Part shown: positions 1-8,534 of the stretch, piece after piece
Layout: every line of letters begins with the position of its first letter
How positions within the stretch are numbered: position 1 is the stretch's first letter
Notes under the pieces: generated by a model
The model's input: only the letters and a program-made list of their open reading frames with translations
Told to the model about the DNA's origin: nothing
The model's database searches: none
Translations under genes and position numbers: made by a program
Source: an uncultured Bacteroidota bacterium
GTDB lineage: Bacteria > Bacteroidota > Bacteroidia > Flavobacteriales > Flavobacteriaceae
DNA length: 64,000 nt
Assembly (NCBI GenBank): GCA_902559035.1
Contig: CACEGG010000001.1
Location: forward strand, 124,001 to 188,000
Direction: 5' to 3'

Positions 1-454
1 TTCTAATGCAACTCTCCCTCCCTTTAACTTAGGGAAATTAGTTATGCAACAAATTATTGATCATACTAAGAAAATCGCTATTTCACTTAAAACTGTAGGG
101 CTTATTAATATTCAATTTGCTATCAAAGATGAAGTAGTTTATATCATTGAAGCAAACCCTAGAGCGTCCAGAACTGTTCCATTTATTGCAAAAGCTTATA
201 AGCAACCATACGTAAATTTTGCTACAAAAGTGATGTTAGGTCATTTGAAGGTTTCAGAAATTGAATATAAACCTGATTTAAAAGGATTTGCAATAAAACA
301 ACCTGTTTTTTCTTTTAATAAATTTCCAAATGTTAATAAAAGCTTAGGTCCTGAAATGAAGAGTACAGGAGAAAGTATTTTATTTATTGATGACTTGAAA
401 GATGATCAGTTCTATGAATTGTATTCAAGAAGAAAAATGTATTTAACTAAATAA
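1..454 (+). CDS. carB: Carbamoyl-phosphate synthase large subunit, C-terminal part (5' truncated by window)
   Basis: The open frame runs in from the window edge (frame starting at base 2), so the ATG at 44 is internal. The first codons read SNATLPPFNLG, continuous with the family. CarB makes carbamoyl phosphate from bicarbonate, ammonia and ATP for pyrimidines and arginine. Visible are the ATP-grasp motif IIEANPRASRTVPFIAKA and the conserved FSFNKFP and GPEMKSTGE segments. The frame stops about 25 residues after GPEMKSTGE. In the E. coli enzyme a regulatory MGS-like domain of roughly 130 residues follows there, so that domain is absent. rmuC follows after 21 bp. Confidence 0.95.
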   Translation, partial: SNATLPPFNLGKLVMQQIIDHTKKIAISLKTVGLINIQFAIKDEVVYIIEANPRASRTVPFIAKAYKQPYVNFATKVMLGHLKVSEIEYKPDLKGFAIKQPVFSFNKFPNVNKSLGPEMKSTGESILFIDDLKDDQFYELYSRRKMYLTK

Positions 455-475
455 TAATATTTCTATCTTAGAGAC

Positions 476-1582
476 ATGGATAATGTAATTCTAATATTAC
501 TATTACTTCTTTTGGTTTTTATAATTTATACTCTTAAAAGTAAAGGTAGTTCTGGGTCTAGTGAACTTTTGATTCAACTCACTAATAATTTGAGTAATGA
601 AATTCAAAATATTAGAAAAGAAGTTAGTGAAAATTCCGAAAAGAACAGATTAGAACTTGAATCCAAGTTGTCGTCAATTAATAAAGAAATAAATAACTTT
701 CACAAGACCTCTAAAGAAGATATTCAAAAACAATTTTCTGATTCTAATAAAGTTATAAAAGATGTTACTGTAGAGTTAGAAAAAATAAAAGGAACTAATA
801 AGCAGGTTTTAAGTTTTGCAAACCAAATGAAATCTCTTGAAAAAATTCTTGGTAATCAGAAACAAAGAGGGATTTTTGGTGAAATTCAGTTGGAAAATCT
901 TTTATCAAATGTATTACCGCCTGAAATTTTTCAAATGCAATATTCATTTAATAATGGTGAAATAGTTGATGCTATTGTTAAAGTTAATGATCATATAATT
1001 CCAATAGACGCCAAATTTTCTTTGGATAATTATAATAAAATGATTGAAAGTTCAGATAGCTTAGAGATTGAAGGACTTGAAAAGAAATTTAGAATAGACA
1101 TTAAATCACGAATTGATGAAACTTCAAAATACATACGACCCTCTGAAAAGACATTAGACTATGCTTTTATGTTTATTCCTGCCGATGGATTATACCAAGA
1201 TTTGTTAAATAACCGAGTCGGTTCACTTCAAATTAATTCTAAGGATTTAGTATCCTATGCTTATGAAAAAAAAGTAATGATTGTCTCTCCTATGAGTCTT
1301 TTTCCAATGCTTCAAATTACAATGAAAGCTCTAAACAATTTAAAGTTTGAAAAATCTGTGGATGAAGTTATTAAAAATGTTCAAAAACTTTCAAATCATC
1401 TAAATTCTTATCAAAACTCACATAATAGGCTTGGGAAATCTTTAAGTGCTGCCGTAAATCATTTTAATGATACATCTAAGGAATTTGGTAAAATTGATAA
1501 AGATGTTACGAAGATTTCTAATGGAAATTTTAAAATTGGATTAGATACCAATTTAGTAGAAAGACCTTCGATTGAAGATTAG
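476..1582 (+). CDS. rmuC: DNA recombination protein RmuC
   Basis: This 368-residue protein belongs to the RmuC family, predicted membrane-anchored nucleases that limit inversion at short repeats in E. coli. It has an N-terminal membrane segment (about residues 4-22), then a long charged coiled-coil region (about 30-135), then the conserved globular core beginning RGIFGEIQLENLL and containing the putative active-site stretch VDAIVKVNDHIIPIDAKFSL. A short low-complexity tail follows. It lies 21 bp behind carB on the same strand and converges on purB with only 3 bp between the two stop codons. The family is clear, but the nuclease role is inferred from the fold. Confidence 0.9.
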   Translation: MDNVILILLLLLLVFIIYTLKSKGSSGSSELLIQLTNNLSNEIQNIRKEVSENSEKNRLELESKLSSINKEINNFHKTSKEDIQKQFSDSNKVIKDVTVELEKIKGTNKQVLSFANQMKSLEKILGNQKQRGIFGEIQLENLLSNVLPPEIFQMQYSFNNGEIVDAIVKVNDHIIPIDAKFSLDNYNKMIESSDSLEIEGLEKKFRIDIKSRIDETSKYIRPSEKTLDYAFMFIPADGLYQDLLNNRVGSLQINSKDLVSYAYEKKVMIVSPMSLFPMLQITMKALNNLKFEKSVDEVIKNVQKLSNHLNSYQNSHNRLGKSLSAAVNHFNDTSKEFGKIDKDVTKISNGNFKIGLDTNLVERPSIED

Positions 1583-1585
1583 TAT

Positions 1586-2926
1586 TTATATACCGGTATA
1601 ATTTTGTGGAGAAATCTTCTTAAGTTCATTTTTAATTTCAGTGTTAATTTTTAAAGAATCGATAAATTGGTGAATTGTAGTCTTATTAATTTCTGAATTT
1701 TTTCTAGTTAATTCTTTTAAAGTTTCGTAAGGATTTGGATAACCTTCTCTTCTTAAGATAGTCTGAATAGCCTCAGCAATAACAGCCCAGTTGTTATTAA
1801 GGTCTGACTCTATTTTTTCTCTATTAACTATAAGTTTATTAATTCCTTTAACTGTAGATTTAAATGCAATTGAAGTATGTCCAAATGGAACACCAATATT
1901 TCTTAAGACTGTGCTATCTGTTAAATCTCTTTGAAGTCTTGAAATAGGTAGTTTAGCAGAAAGATGTTCAAAAATAGAATTTGCTATTCCTAAATTACCC
2001 TCTGAATTTTCGAAATCAATAGGATTTACTTTGTGTGGCATTGCTGATGATCCAACTTCATTTTTATTTATTTTTTGTTTGAAGTAATCCATTGATATAT
2101 ATGACCACATATCCCTGTTAAAATCAATCAGGATTGTGTTAATTCTTTTCATGCAGTCAAATAATGAAGCTAAATGATCATAGTGTTCTATTTGAGTCGT
2201 TGGAAATGAGTGATAAAGTCCTAAATCATTTACTAATGAGCCTGCAAATTTCTTCCAATCAACTTTTGGAAAAGCTACTTTATGAGCATTAAAATTTCCT
2301 GTTGCTCCACCAAATTTGGCAGCTATTGGAATTGAATTTAAAAACTTTAGTTGTTCAGATAATCTTATTTTGAATACTTCAAATTCTTTACCTAACCTTG
2401 TTGGTGAGGCAGCTTGTCCATGAGTACGAGCAAGCATTGGAATTTCTGAATATTCATAATTTTTTTTATCAATTAAATTTATAAGTTCAGTTAGTTCTGG
2501 TACATAAATAGTATTTAACGCATCTTTAATTGATAAGGGTATTGCAGTATTATTTATGTCTTGAGATGTTAAACCAAAATGTATATACTCTAAATATTTA
2601 TCAAGATCTAATTCTTTAAACTTATTTTTTATAAAATATTCAACTGCTTTAACATCATGATTTGTTTCTTTTTCAATTTCTTTTACATCTTCAGCATCCT
2701 TTTTAGAAAATTTAATGTAAATATTTCTAATACTAGAAATCAATTCTTTAGGAAAGTCTGTGAATATAGAAATTTCAGATTTAGATAATGCTAAGAAATA
2801 TTCTATCTCTATTAAAACTCTATATTTTATTAATGCATATTCTGAAAAATAACTTGAATAATTTTTTGTTTTTTCGTGATATCTTCCATCAATTGGGCTT
2901 ATTGCATTAAGAGAATTTAGTGGCAT
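1586..2926 (-). CDS. purB: Adenylosuccinate lyase
   Basis: PurB cleaves adenylosuccinate to AMP and SAICAR to AICAR in purine synthesis. The 446-residue length and the N-terminus (NSLNAISPIDGRYHEKT) match the E. coli-type subfamily. Three fumarase/aspartase-superfamily signatures are present: HFGLTSQDINNT near residue 117, ARTHGQAASPT near 168 (catalytic His) and the flexible serine loop GSSAMPHKVNPIDFENSEGN near 290. It stands alone on the minus strand with a consensus -7 box upstream and meets rmuC tail to tail. The ATG at 2926 lies about 24 bases after the -7 box, giving a short leader. Confidence 0.96.
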   Translation of the reverse strand: MPLNSLNAISPIDGRYHEKTKNYSSYFSEYALIKYRVLIEIEYFLALSKSEISIFTDFPKELISSIRNIYIKFSKKDAEDVKEIEKETNHDVKAVEYFIKNKFKELDLDKYLEYIHFGLTSQDINNTAIPLSIKDALNTIYVPELTELINLIDKKNYEYSEIPMLARTHGQAASPTRLGKEFEVFKIRLSEQLKFLNSIPIAAKFGGATGNFNAHKVAFPKVDWKKFAGSLVNDLGLYHSFPTTQIEHYDHLASLFDCMKRINTILIDFNRDMWSYISMDYFKQKINKNEVGSSAMPHKVNPIDFENSEGNLGIANSIFEHLSAKLPISRLQRDLTDSTVLRNIGVPFGHTSIAFKSTVKGINKLIVNREKIESDLNNNWAVIAEAIQTILRREGYPNPYETLKELTRKNSEINKTTIHQFIDSLKINTEIKNELKKISPQNYTGI

Positions 2927-2950
2927 ATAGTTTTATTTATAAAACAGCTA

Positions 2951-2958
2951 CAAAGGTA
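2951..2958 (-). promoter_or_regulatory. -7 box (TACCTTTG) for purB
   Basis: On the minus strand this reads TACCTTTG, an exact match to the Bacteroidota -7 consensus TAnnTTTG, placed 24 bases before the purB ATG. I did not find a clear TTTG at the -33 position, so the call rests on the -7 element and its location. Confidence 0.55.
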
Positions 2959-2971
2959 AGCTTTTTGAAAA

Positions 2972-3733
2972 TTATTTTCTATTTAAAACTTTATATTCTT
3001 CGTAACAACCACTAATAGCATCTAAAATCTGTAGGTCGTTTGCAGTTTGAATAAAACTATCAGAAAAATTACAATTTCTTAAAATTTCATCAATGTCAAT
3101 TTTTTCAATTTGTAGTAATTCAACCAAAGTTTCTCTATCAAACTTTGAGGATAAAAGTTCTCGTATTCTATAATCTTCTTTCATCTGTTTAAGTTTTTTT
3201 AATTGTCTTGGGTTTTTACCAAACAAATTATATAAAAAATCGGCGGGATTAAAAATAGCGTTTATAACTTTAGAAAAAGCACCAGAATTTCTTGAACCAC
3301 CCTCATAACCTCTTGTGGGAAGCCCTGGAATACTGTATCTAAAAGACTGGCTTACTGGAACATTTTTTGCATCAATTTCTAAGTATCCTGTTAATTCATA
3401 GGGTTTAACAATAACTTCTTCCAATGCATAAGCCAGCTCAGTTAATTGAATTTTCGAATTTTCAAATTTTAATAAATCATTTGTAACTCTTACTTTGATA
3501 GATTTGTATCCCAAATAAGAAAGATATAGTGTATCATTCAGCTTTGCAGGAATTTCAAATTTACCCTCTTTGTCAGTAATAACCCCAATAACTTGACTTA
3601 AATTAATTACATGAACACTAGGTATTGGCTTATTATCAGAGGAATTTTCAACAAATGCTACCAAGTTTTGATTTTGAGAAAAAATCGTATTTGATATTAT
3701 AAAAAATAAAAAGAAGAAATAAATCTTATTCAT
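2972..3733 (-). CDS. CarboxypepD_reg-like domain protein, probably exported
   Basis: A flavobacterial envelope protein of about 253 residues with no known activity. After a signal peptide (NKIYFFFLFFIISNTIFSQ) comes a carboxypeptidase-regulatory-like beta-sandwich at about residues 25-105, recognisable by PIPSVHVINL, GVITDKEGKFEIPA and LYLSYLGYKSIKV. This domain usually sits at the N-terminus of TonB-dependent receptors, but no barrel follows; the remaining 150 residues are unrecognised. The ORF track starts at a TTG (3742) inside the likely promoter, so I use the ATG at 3733. It follows rdgB after about 22 bp and may be partly read through from it, but it has its own -7 box. Confidence 0.75.
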   Translation of the reverse strand: MNKIYFFFLFFIISNTIFSQNQNLVAFVENSSDNKPIPSVHVINLSQVIGVITDKEGKFEIPAKLNDTLYLSYLGYKSIKVRVTNDLLKFENSKIQLTELAYALEEVIVKPYELTGYLEIDAKNVPVSQSFRYSIPGLPTRGYEGGSRNSGAFSKVINAIFNPADFLYNLFGKNPRQLKKLKQMKEDYRIRELLSSKFDRETLVELLQIEKIDIDEILRNCNFSDSFIQTANDLQILDAISGCYEEYKVLNRK

Positions 3734-3739
3734 AAAATT

Positions 3740-3747
3740 CAAAAATA
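3740..3747 (-). promoter_or_regulatory. -7 box (TATTTTTG), possible leaderless start
   Basis: On the minus strand this is TATTTTTG, an exact TAnnTTTG match. Its last base is 6 bases before the ATG at 3733, so transcription should begin at or next to the start codon. A TTTG at -33 is not obvious. Confidence 0.5.
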
Positions 3748-3755
3748 CAAGTTAA

Positions 3756-4334
3756 TTATGAAATAAAATCAATTAATTTTTTCATTGCAAATGATCTATG
3801 ACTAATTAAATTTTTTTCTTTTAATGTAAGTTCTGCAAATGATTTATCAAAACCATTTGGACAAAAAATTGGATCATAACCAAATCCATTATTACCTTTT
3901 GGACTATCTAAAATGTACCCCTCAACTATACCACTGAATATGTGTAATTTATTATCAATTATTAACGCTATAACGGTTTTAAATCGAGCATTTCTATTTT
4001 TAATGTTTTTTAAATTTTTTAACAATTTTTTTATATTTTTTTCTGAGTTTCTTGTTGTGCCTGCATATCTTGCTGAATGCACACCAGGCTCTCCATTCAA
4101 CGCTTCAACTTCAAGACCAGTATCATCTGCAAATACATTAATATTAAATTTTTCATAGATATATTTTGCCTTAAAAATAGCATTTCCTTCAATTGTTGTT
4201 TCGTTTTCTGGAACGTCCTCAAAATAATTTAAATCTTTTAAACTTTTTATATTGAACTTTTTTGGTAGAATTTTTTGAATTTCTAAAACCTTGTTCTGAT
4301 TAGATGTAGCAAATATTAAATTTATATTAGTCAT
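3756..4334 (-). CDS. rdgB: XTP/dITP diphosphatase (non-canonical purine NTP pyrophosphatase)
   Basis: This enzyme hydrolyses ITP, dITP and XTP to monophosphates, keeping deaminated purines out of DNA and RNA. The 192-residue length is normal. Family motifs appear in order: FATSNQNKVLEIQKIL at the N-terminus, FADDTGLEVEALNGEPGVHSA around residue 68 (metal-binding Asp pair), GNNGFGYDPIF around 148, and the C-terminal SHRSFAMKKL. Its start overlaps the end of rlmH by 8 bases, so the two are probably translated from one message. Confidence 0.95.
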   Translation of the reverse strand: MTNINLIFATSNQNKVLEIQKILPKKFNIKSLKDLNYFEDVPENETTIEGNAIFKAKYIYEKFNINVFADDTGLEVEALNGEPGVHSARYAGTTRNSEKNIKKLLKNLKNIKNRNARFKTVIALIIDNKLHIFSGIVEGYILDSPKGNNGFGYDPIFCPNGFDKSFAELTLKEKNLISHRSFAMKKLIDFIS

Positions 4335-4794
4335 TGTGGTAAGGGTGGTTATTTAAAATTGTAAGTGCTCGATATACTTGTTCAGTAAAAAATAATCTGA
4401 TTATTTGATGAGAAAATGTCATTTCTGAAAGTGATATTATTTCATTTGCCCTCTGTTTAATTTCATTAGAAAAACCATGTGCTCCACCAACAACAAAAAC
4501 AATACTCTTATTTGTTTTAAACTTGTTTGAAAGAAAATCAGCAAATTTTCTAGAGTTGAATGATTTACCGTTTTCATCTAGCAAAAAAATTAATTCATTT
4601 TTTTTTACGCTTTTTAAAACATTTTCTCCTTCAATTTTTTTTATTTCCTTTTCAGAATTTTTTTTCGATTTCAAAGAATTAACTACAATTATTTTAAACT
4701 TTTTATAAAAATTAATTCTCTTTACATACTCATTTATTAGCCTAACTAGTTCAGAACTTTTTGTTTTTCCTACAACAATTAATTTAATCTCCAT
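4327..4794 (-). CDS. rlmH: 23S rRNA (pseudouridine1915-N3)-methyltransferase
   Basis: RlmH methylates pseudouridine 1915 in helix 69 of 23S rRNA. The 155-residue protein is a small SPOUT methyltransferase: MEIKLIVVGKTKSS opens the fold, the SAM-binding knot contains FVVGGAHGFSNEIKQRA, and the C-terminus FTEQVYRALTILNNHPYHND carries the family's terminal HPYH motif. It starts 77 bp from the divergent priA and overlaps rdgB downstream. Confidence 0.95.
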   Translation of the reverse strand: MEIKLIVVGKTKSSELVRLINEYVKRINFYKKFKIIVVNSLKSKKNSEKEIKKIEGENVLKSVKKNELIFLLDENGKSFNSRKFADFLSNKFKTNKSIVFVVGGAHGFSNEIKQRANEIISLSEMTFSHQIIRLFFTEQVYRALTILNNHPYHND

Positions 4795-4871
4795 AAACTG
4801 AGCAATTGATAAATTTTAATTTATATTAGAATGTAAATATATACTATTAATAAAATTGAAAGTTTTTAATA

Positions 4872-7298
4872 ATGAATTTAATAGATGTCATTGTTCCCCT
4901 TCCAATTAGAACAACTTTTACCTACATAATCAATAAAGAAGAATTTGAATTTATTGATATAGGTTTTCGTGTTATGGTTCCTTTTGGAAAATCTAAGTTT
5001 ATTACTGGTATTGTTGTCAAAAAACACCAAAATTCTCCAATTAATTACAATCCTAAAGAAATTGAGTTTATAATTGATAAAACTCCCATTGTTACTCTAA
5101 AACAATTAAGTTTTTTTCAATGGATTTCAGATTATTATATGTGCCCCCTTGGTTTAGTTTTAAAAGTGGCTGTACCTAAGCTTTTGTTGTTAAAAAGTGA
5201 AAGTGAAATAGTTTTATTAAAAAAAGATATAAAATCGCTGAAATTGTCTGTTAATGCAGTTAATATTTTTAATTATTTAATTAAATATCAAAGAGTTTCT
5301 TTAAAAGACTTAACAGGAATATTAGATAAAAAAAATATTAGTTCAGAAATAAATGAATTAATTATTAATTCAATTATAACAGTCAAAGAAAAGGTTTATG
5401 ATTATTTCAAACCAAAGTTTCATACAACCATCTTGATAAATTCTATTTTAAACTCGTCAGAAATAATTAAACAATTACAAAAAAAGAAATCTCAACTTAA
5501 AGTATTTAATTGGGTTGGTCAAAATTCTGATAATAAGAACTTAACCATTAATGAAATAATTAATAAATGTAATGTATCGAGGCAAACAGTACTCAATTTG
5601 ATTAATTCAAATATTTTATTAAAAGTTAATAAAACTGTAAATCGTTCTCAGTTTTTTGTTGATGGTATTATAAAACCAAAAAAACTTAGTAATGATCAGA
5701 ATAAGGCTTACAACGAAATTAAATCAAGTTTTGAACTGAAAAATGTTTCTCTTTTGCATGGAGTTACATCCTCTGGTAAAACAGAGATTTATGTAAAATT
5801 AATCGCTGAACAAATAGAAAAAAATAATCAGGTTTTATATTTAGTACCTGAAATTGCTTTAACAACACAATTAATAAGCAGATTAAAAAAATATTTTGGA
5901 GAAAATTTATTGGTTTATCACTCTAAATATACTCTTGAACAAAGAACTGAAATATGGAAAACAGTTCTCGATAAACCTGGAAAAATTATTTTAGGCGCGA
6001 GATCTTCTATTTTTTTGCCTTTTAAAAGTCTAAGCCTAATAATTGTAGACGAGGAACATGAAAATGCATATAAGCAGTTTAATCCATCTCCAAGGTATCA
6101 TGCAAGAGATTCTGCAATTTATATTGCAATGCTTCATAAAGCAAAAACCTTACTTGGTTCAGCTACACCTAGTGTCGAGTCTTATTTTAACGCAGTATCA
6201 AATAAATATGGATTGATAAAACTTGATAAAAGATTTAATAATGTTAAACTTCCAAATATTCTTCTAAAGGATTTGAAAGAGTCAACAGCAAAGAAAAAAA
6301 TGATAGGAAATTTTTCTGAACATTTGATGGCCAATATTAAGTCAACTTTAAGTAATGGAAAACAAGTCATAATTTTTCAAAATAGGAGAGGATACTCCCC
6401 ATATCAAGAATGTGAATCTTGTGGATATGTTTTTGATTGTAAAAATTGCGATGTTTCTTTAACATATCACAGAATTTCAAATGAATTAAAATGTCATCAT
6501 TGTGGTTACACTTCAAAAAGTGAGAGTAAGTGTATTAAGTGTTCATCCACTTCGTTAATTAAAAAAGGTTTAGGAACTCAACAGGTTGTTGAAGAATTGA
6601 AAAATTATTTTCCCAATTACAGGGTTGAACGAATGGATCAAGATTCAACAAAAAGTAAAAATTCTTTTTTGAAATTAATAAATGAGTTTGAGGAAAATAA
6701 ATTTCAAATATTAGTAGGCACACAGATGTTAAGTAAGGGCTTGGATTTTAAAAATGTAGATTTAGTAGGAGTAATTAATGCAGATAATTTGATTTATTTT
6801 CCTGATTTTAGAGCTCAGGAAAAATGTTTTCAATTGATTCAACAAGTTGCCGGAAGATCGGGTAGGTCTAAAAGTCAGGGAAAAGTAATAGTTCAAACTT
6901 ATAATCCAAATCACAAGGTTATGCTAAAAATAAAAAGCAGTGACTATTTGGGTATGTTTAATGATCAATTAAGCGAAAGGCATACGTTCGACTACCCACC
7001 TTACTCAAGAATTATAAAAATTATTTTGAAAGATAAAAATATTGATAAAATAAAAATCAGTGCAACATGGCTTTCCGAAAGCTTAAAAACAAATTTTGAC
7101 AAATTTATTTTTGGACCTGAATTTCCATTAATTCCCAGAGTTCAAAATAAGTATATTAATAATATTCAAATAAAAATTCCAACAGATTTAAACCTCAAAA
7201 AAAGCAAAAAAATTATTTTAAAAACCATAAGTAAATTTGAATCCATTTCTTTATTTAGGAGTACTCAGATTTCCATTGATGTTGACCCTTACAATTAA
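4872..7298 (+). CDS. priA: Primosomal protein N' (replication restart helicase)
   Basis: PriA recognises stalled forks and reloads the replicative helicase. The 808-residue protein has an N-terminal DNA-binding domain (about 1-110), a winged-helix region (about 220-270), helicase motif I LLHGVTSSGKTEIYVKL near 297, motif II LIIVDEEHENAYKQ near 394, and a zinc-binding insertion with four Cys pairs (CESC, CKNC, CHHC, CIKC) near 515-565. Motifs V and VI follow (GTQMLSKGLDF, QVAGRSGRS). It is likely monocistronic, because the ribosomal operon behind it has its own promoter. The ATG at 4872 fits the family N-terminus IDVIVPLPIRTTFTY. Confidence 0.96.
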   Translation: MNLIDVIVPLPIRTTFTYIINKEEFEFIDIGFRVMVPFGKSKFITGIVVKKHQNSPINYNPKEIEFIIDKTPIVTLKQLSFFQWISDYYMCPLGLVLKVAVPKLLLLKSESEIVLLKKDIKSLKLSVNAVNIFNYLIKYQRVSLKDLTGILDKKNISSEINELIINSIITVKEKVYDYFKPKFHTTILINSILNSSEIIKQLQKKKSQLKVFNWVGQNSDNKNLTINEIINKCNVSRQTVLNLINSNILLKVNKTVNRSQFFVDGIIKPKKLSNDQNKAYNEIKSSFELKNVSLLHGVTSSGKTEIYVKLIAEQIEKNNQVLYLVPEIALTTQLISRLKKYFGENLLVYHSKYTLEQRTEIWKTVLDKPGKIILGARSSIFLPFKSLSLIIVDEEHENAYKQFNPSPRYHARDSAIYIAMLHKAKTLLGSATPSVESYFNAVSNKYGLIKLDKRFNNVKLPNILLKDLKESTAKKKMIGNFSEHLMANIKSTLSNGKQVIIFQNRRGYSPYQECESCGYVFDCKNCDVSLTYHRISNELKCHHCGYTSKSESKCIKCSSTSLIKKGLGTQQVVEELKNYFPNYRVERMDQDSTKSKNSFLKLINEFEENKFQILVGTQMLSKGLDFKNVDLVGVINADNLIYFPDFRAQEKCFQLIQQVAGRSGRSKSQGKVIVQTYNPNHKVMLKIKSSDYLGMFNDQLSERHTFDYPPYSRIIKIILKDKNIDKIKISATWLSESLKTNFDKFIFGPEFPLIPRVQNKYINNIQIKIPTDLNLKKSKKIILKTISKFESISLFRSTQISIDVDPYN

Positions 7299-7311
7299 TT
7301 AGCATTAGAAT

Positions 7312-7342
7312 TTTGTTAGTGTTTTTTAAAAATGTATTTTTG
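7312..7342 (+). promoter_or_regulatory. Promoter of rpsF-rpsR-rplI
   Basis: A complete Bacteroidota-type promoter: TTTG at 7312-7315, a 19-base spacer, then TATTTTTG at 7335-7342 (exact TAnnTTTG). The predicted start is about 15-20 bases before the rpsF ATG at 7365. It overlaps the longer ORF-track version of rpsF, which argues against that upstream start. Confidence 0.8.
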
Positions 7343-7364
7343 CGACCAATTTTTAATAAAATAT

Positions 7365-7703
7365 ATGAATCATTACGAAGCTGTTTTCATTTTAAATCCC
7401 GTTTTATCTGAAGATCAGGTAAAGGAGACAGTAAAAAAATTTGAAGACTATTTAATTAGCGAAGGGTCGGAAATTATCTCAGTAGAACACTGGGGGCTAA
7501 AAAAACTAGCTTACACGATCCAAAACAAACAAAGTGGCTTTTATAATTTAATAGATTTTAAAGCTGCTAACACTACAGTTAATTCATTTGAGACTGAGTT
7601 AAAGAGAGATGAAAGAGTTATGAGATATCTAAACGTAAAATTAGATAAACACGCTGACGCTTGGTCTGTCAAGAGAAGAGAACGTAACACTAAAAAAGCT
7701 TAA
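7365..7703 (+). CDS. rpsF: 30S ribosomal protein bS6
   Basis: bS6 binds the central domain of 16S rRNA as a heterodimer with bS18. The mature reading begins [19 protein letters not shown] and contains the conserved [20 protein letters not shown] and the C-terminal [18 protein letters not shown] use the ATG at 7365, giving 112 residues. The track's 7332 start lies inside the -7 box and adds 11 residues not found in the family. First gene of a three-gene ribosomal operon; rpsR follows after 2 bp. No Shine-Dalgarno sequence is visible. Confidence 0.96.
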   Translation: MNHYEAVFILNPVLSEDQVKETVKKFEDYLISEGSEIISVEHWGLKKLAYTIQNKQSGFYNLIDFKAANTTVNSFETELKRDERVMRYLNVKLDKHADAWSVKRRERNTKKA

Positions 7704-7705
7704 TT

Positions 7706-7999
7706 ATGTCAACATTAGAAAAAGCAGGTAAAGCAAATCAGGGTGAAATAAGATATCTTACGCCACTTGATATAGCAACTAAAAACAACAAAAAATATTG
7801 TATGTTTAAAAGATCTGGAATCAAATATGTTGATTATAAAGATCCAGATTTTCTTTTAAGATTTATTAACGAACAAGGAAAAATTTTGCCAAGAAGATTA
7901 ACAGGAACATCTCTAAAATATCAAAGAAAAGTTTCTGTTGCAATTAAAAGAGCAAGACACTTAGCACTTTTACCTTATCAAGCCGACATGTTAAAATAA
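7706..7999 (+). CDS. rpsR: 30S ribosomal protein bS18
   Basis: bS18 pairs with bS6 on the platform of the 30S subunit. The 97-residue form contains [20 protein letters not shown] and the conserved block [20 protein letters not shown] followed by [14 protein letters not shown]. In Bacteroidota ribosomes, bS18, bS6 and bS21 are known to hold the 3' end of 16S rRNA so that the anti-Shine-Dalgarno is masked, which agrees with the lack of such sites here. Between rpsF (2 bp) and rplI (5 bp). Confidence 0.97.
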   Translation: MSTLEKAGKANQGEIRYLTPLDIATKNNKKYCMFKRSGIKYVDYKDPDFLLRFINEQGKILPRRLTGTSLKYQRKVSVAIKRARHLALLPYQADMLK

Positions 8000-8004
8000 T
8001 AATT

Positions 8005-8457
8005 ATGGAATTAATTTTAAAAAGTGATGTACCTAATTTAGGTTTCAAAGACGATCTAGTCTCTGTTAAAAACGGTTATGGAAGAAATTATTTAATTCCT
8101 CAAGGACTTGCTGTTTTAGCTACGCCATCATCTAAAAAAGTTTTAGCTGAAAATATTAAACAAAGAGAATTTAAGGAAAAGAAAGAAATTGATGAAGCCA
8201 ATAAATTAGCAAAAAAATTAGCTAAGCTTGAAATTAAAATTGGTGCTAAATCCGGTACAGGTGGCAAGTTGTTCGGTTCAATTTCAAATTCTGACTTAAA
8301 TAGTGAACTTTCAAACTCAGGTTTTGATTTTGATAAGAAAATAATTAAAATTCAAGGCGGAACTGTTAAAAGGTTAGGAAATTATAATGCTACCCTTAGA
8401 TTACACAGAAACGTAATTCACGAATTATCTTTTGAAGTTGTTAAATCTGAAGACTAG
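8005..8457 (+). CDS. rplI: 50S ribosomal protein bL9
   Basis: bL9 binds 23S rRNA near the L1 stalk and affects reading-frame maintenance. The 150-residue protein opens with the typical MELILKSDVPNLGFKDDLVSV and GYGRNYLIPQGLAVLAT, has the connecting lysine-rich helix (about 45-75) and a C-terminal RNA-binding domain starting at GKLFGSISNSD. Last gene of rpsF-rpsR-rplI; hisS begins 77 bp later. Confidence 0.97.
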   Translation: MELILKSDVPNLGFKDDLVSVKNGYGRNYLIPQGLAVLATPSSKKVLAENIKQREFKEKKEIDEANKLAKKLAKLEIKIGAKSGTGGKLFGSISNSDLNSELSNSGFDFDKKIIKIQGGTVKRLGNYNATLRLHRNVIHELSFEVVKSED

Positions 8458-8534
8458 TTTTATATAATTATATATTAAATTCTGATTTTATTTTCTTAAA
8501 AAGTCAGATATTTGTTATATTATTATCCTAAACA

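Noticed and set aside
1582-1604. Palindrome TACCGGTA between rmuC and purB
   Set aside because: It lies in purB coding sequence (the C-terminal Tyr-Thr-Gly-Ile) and is too short to act as a terminator.
7332-7364. Longer N-terminus for rpsF
   Set aside because: The ATG at 7332 lies inside the promoter -7 region, and the added residues are absent from the family.
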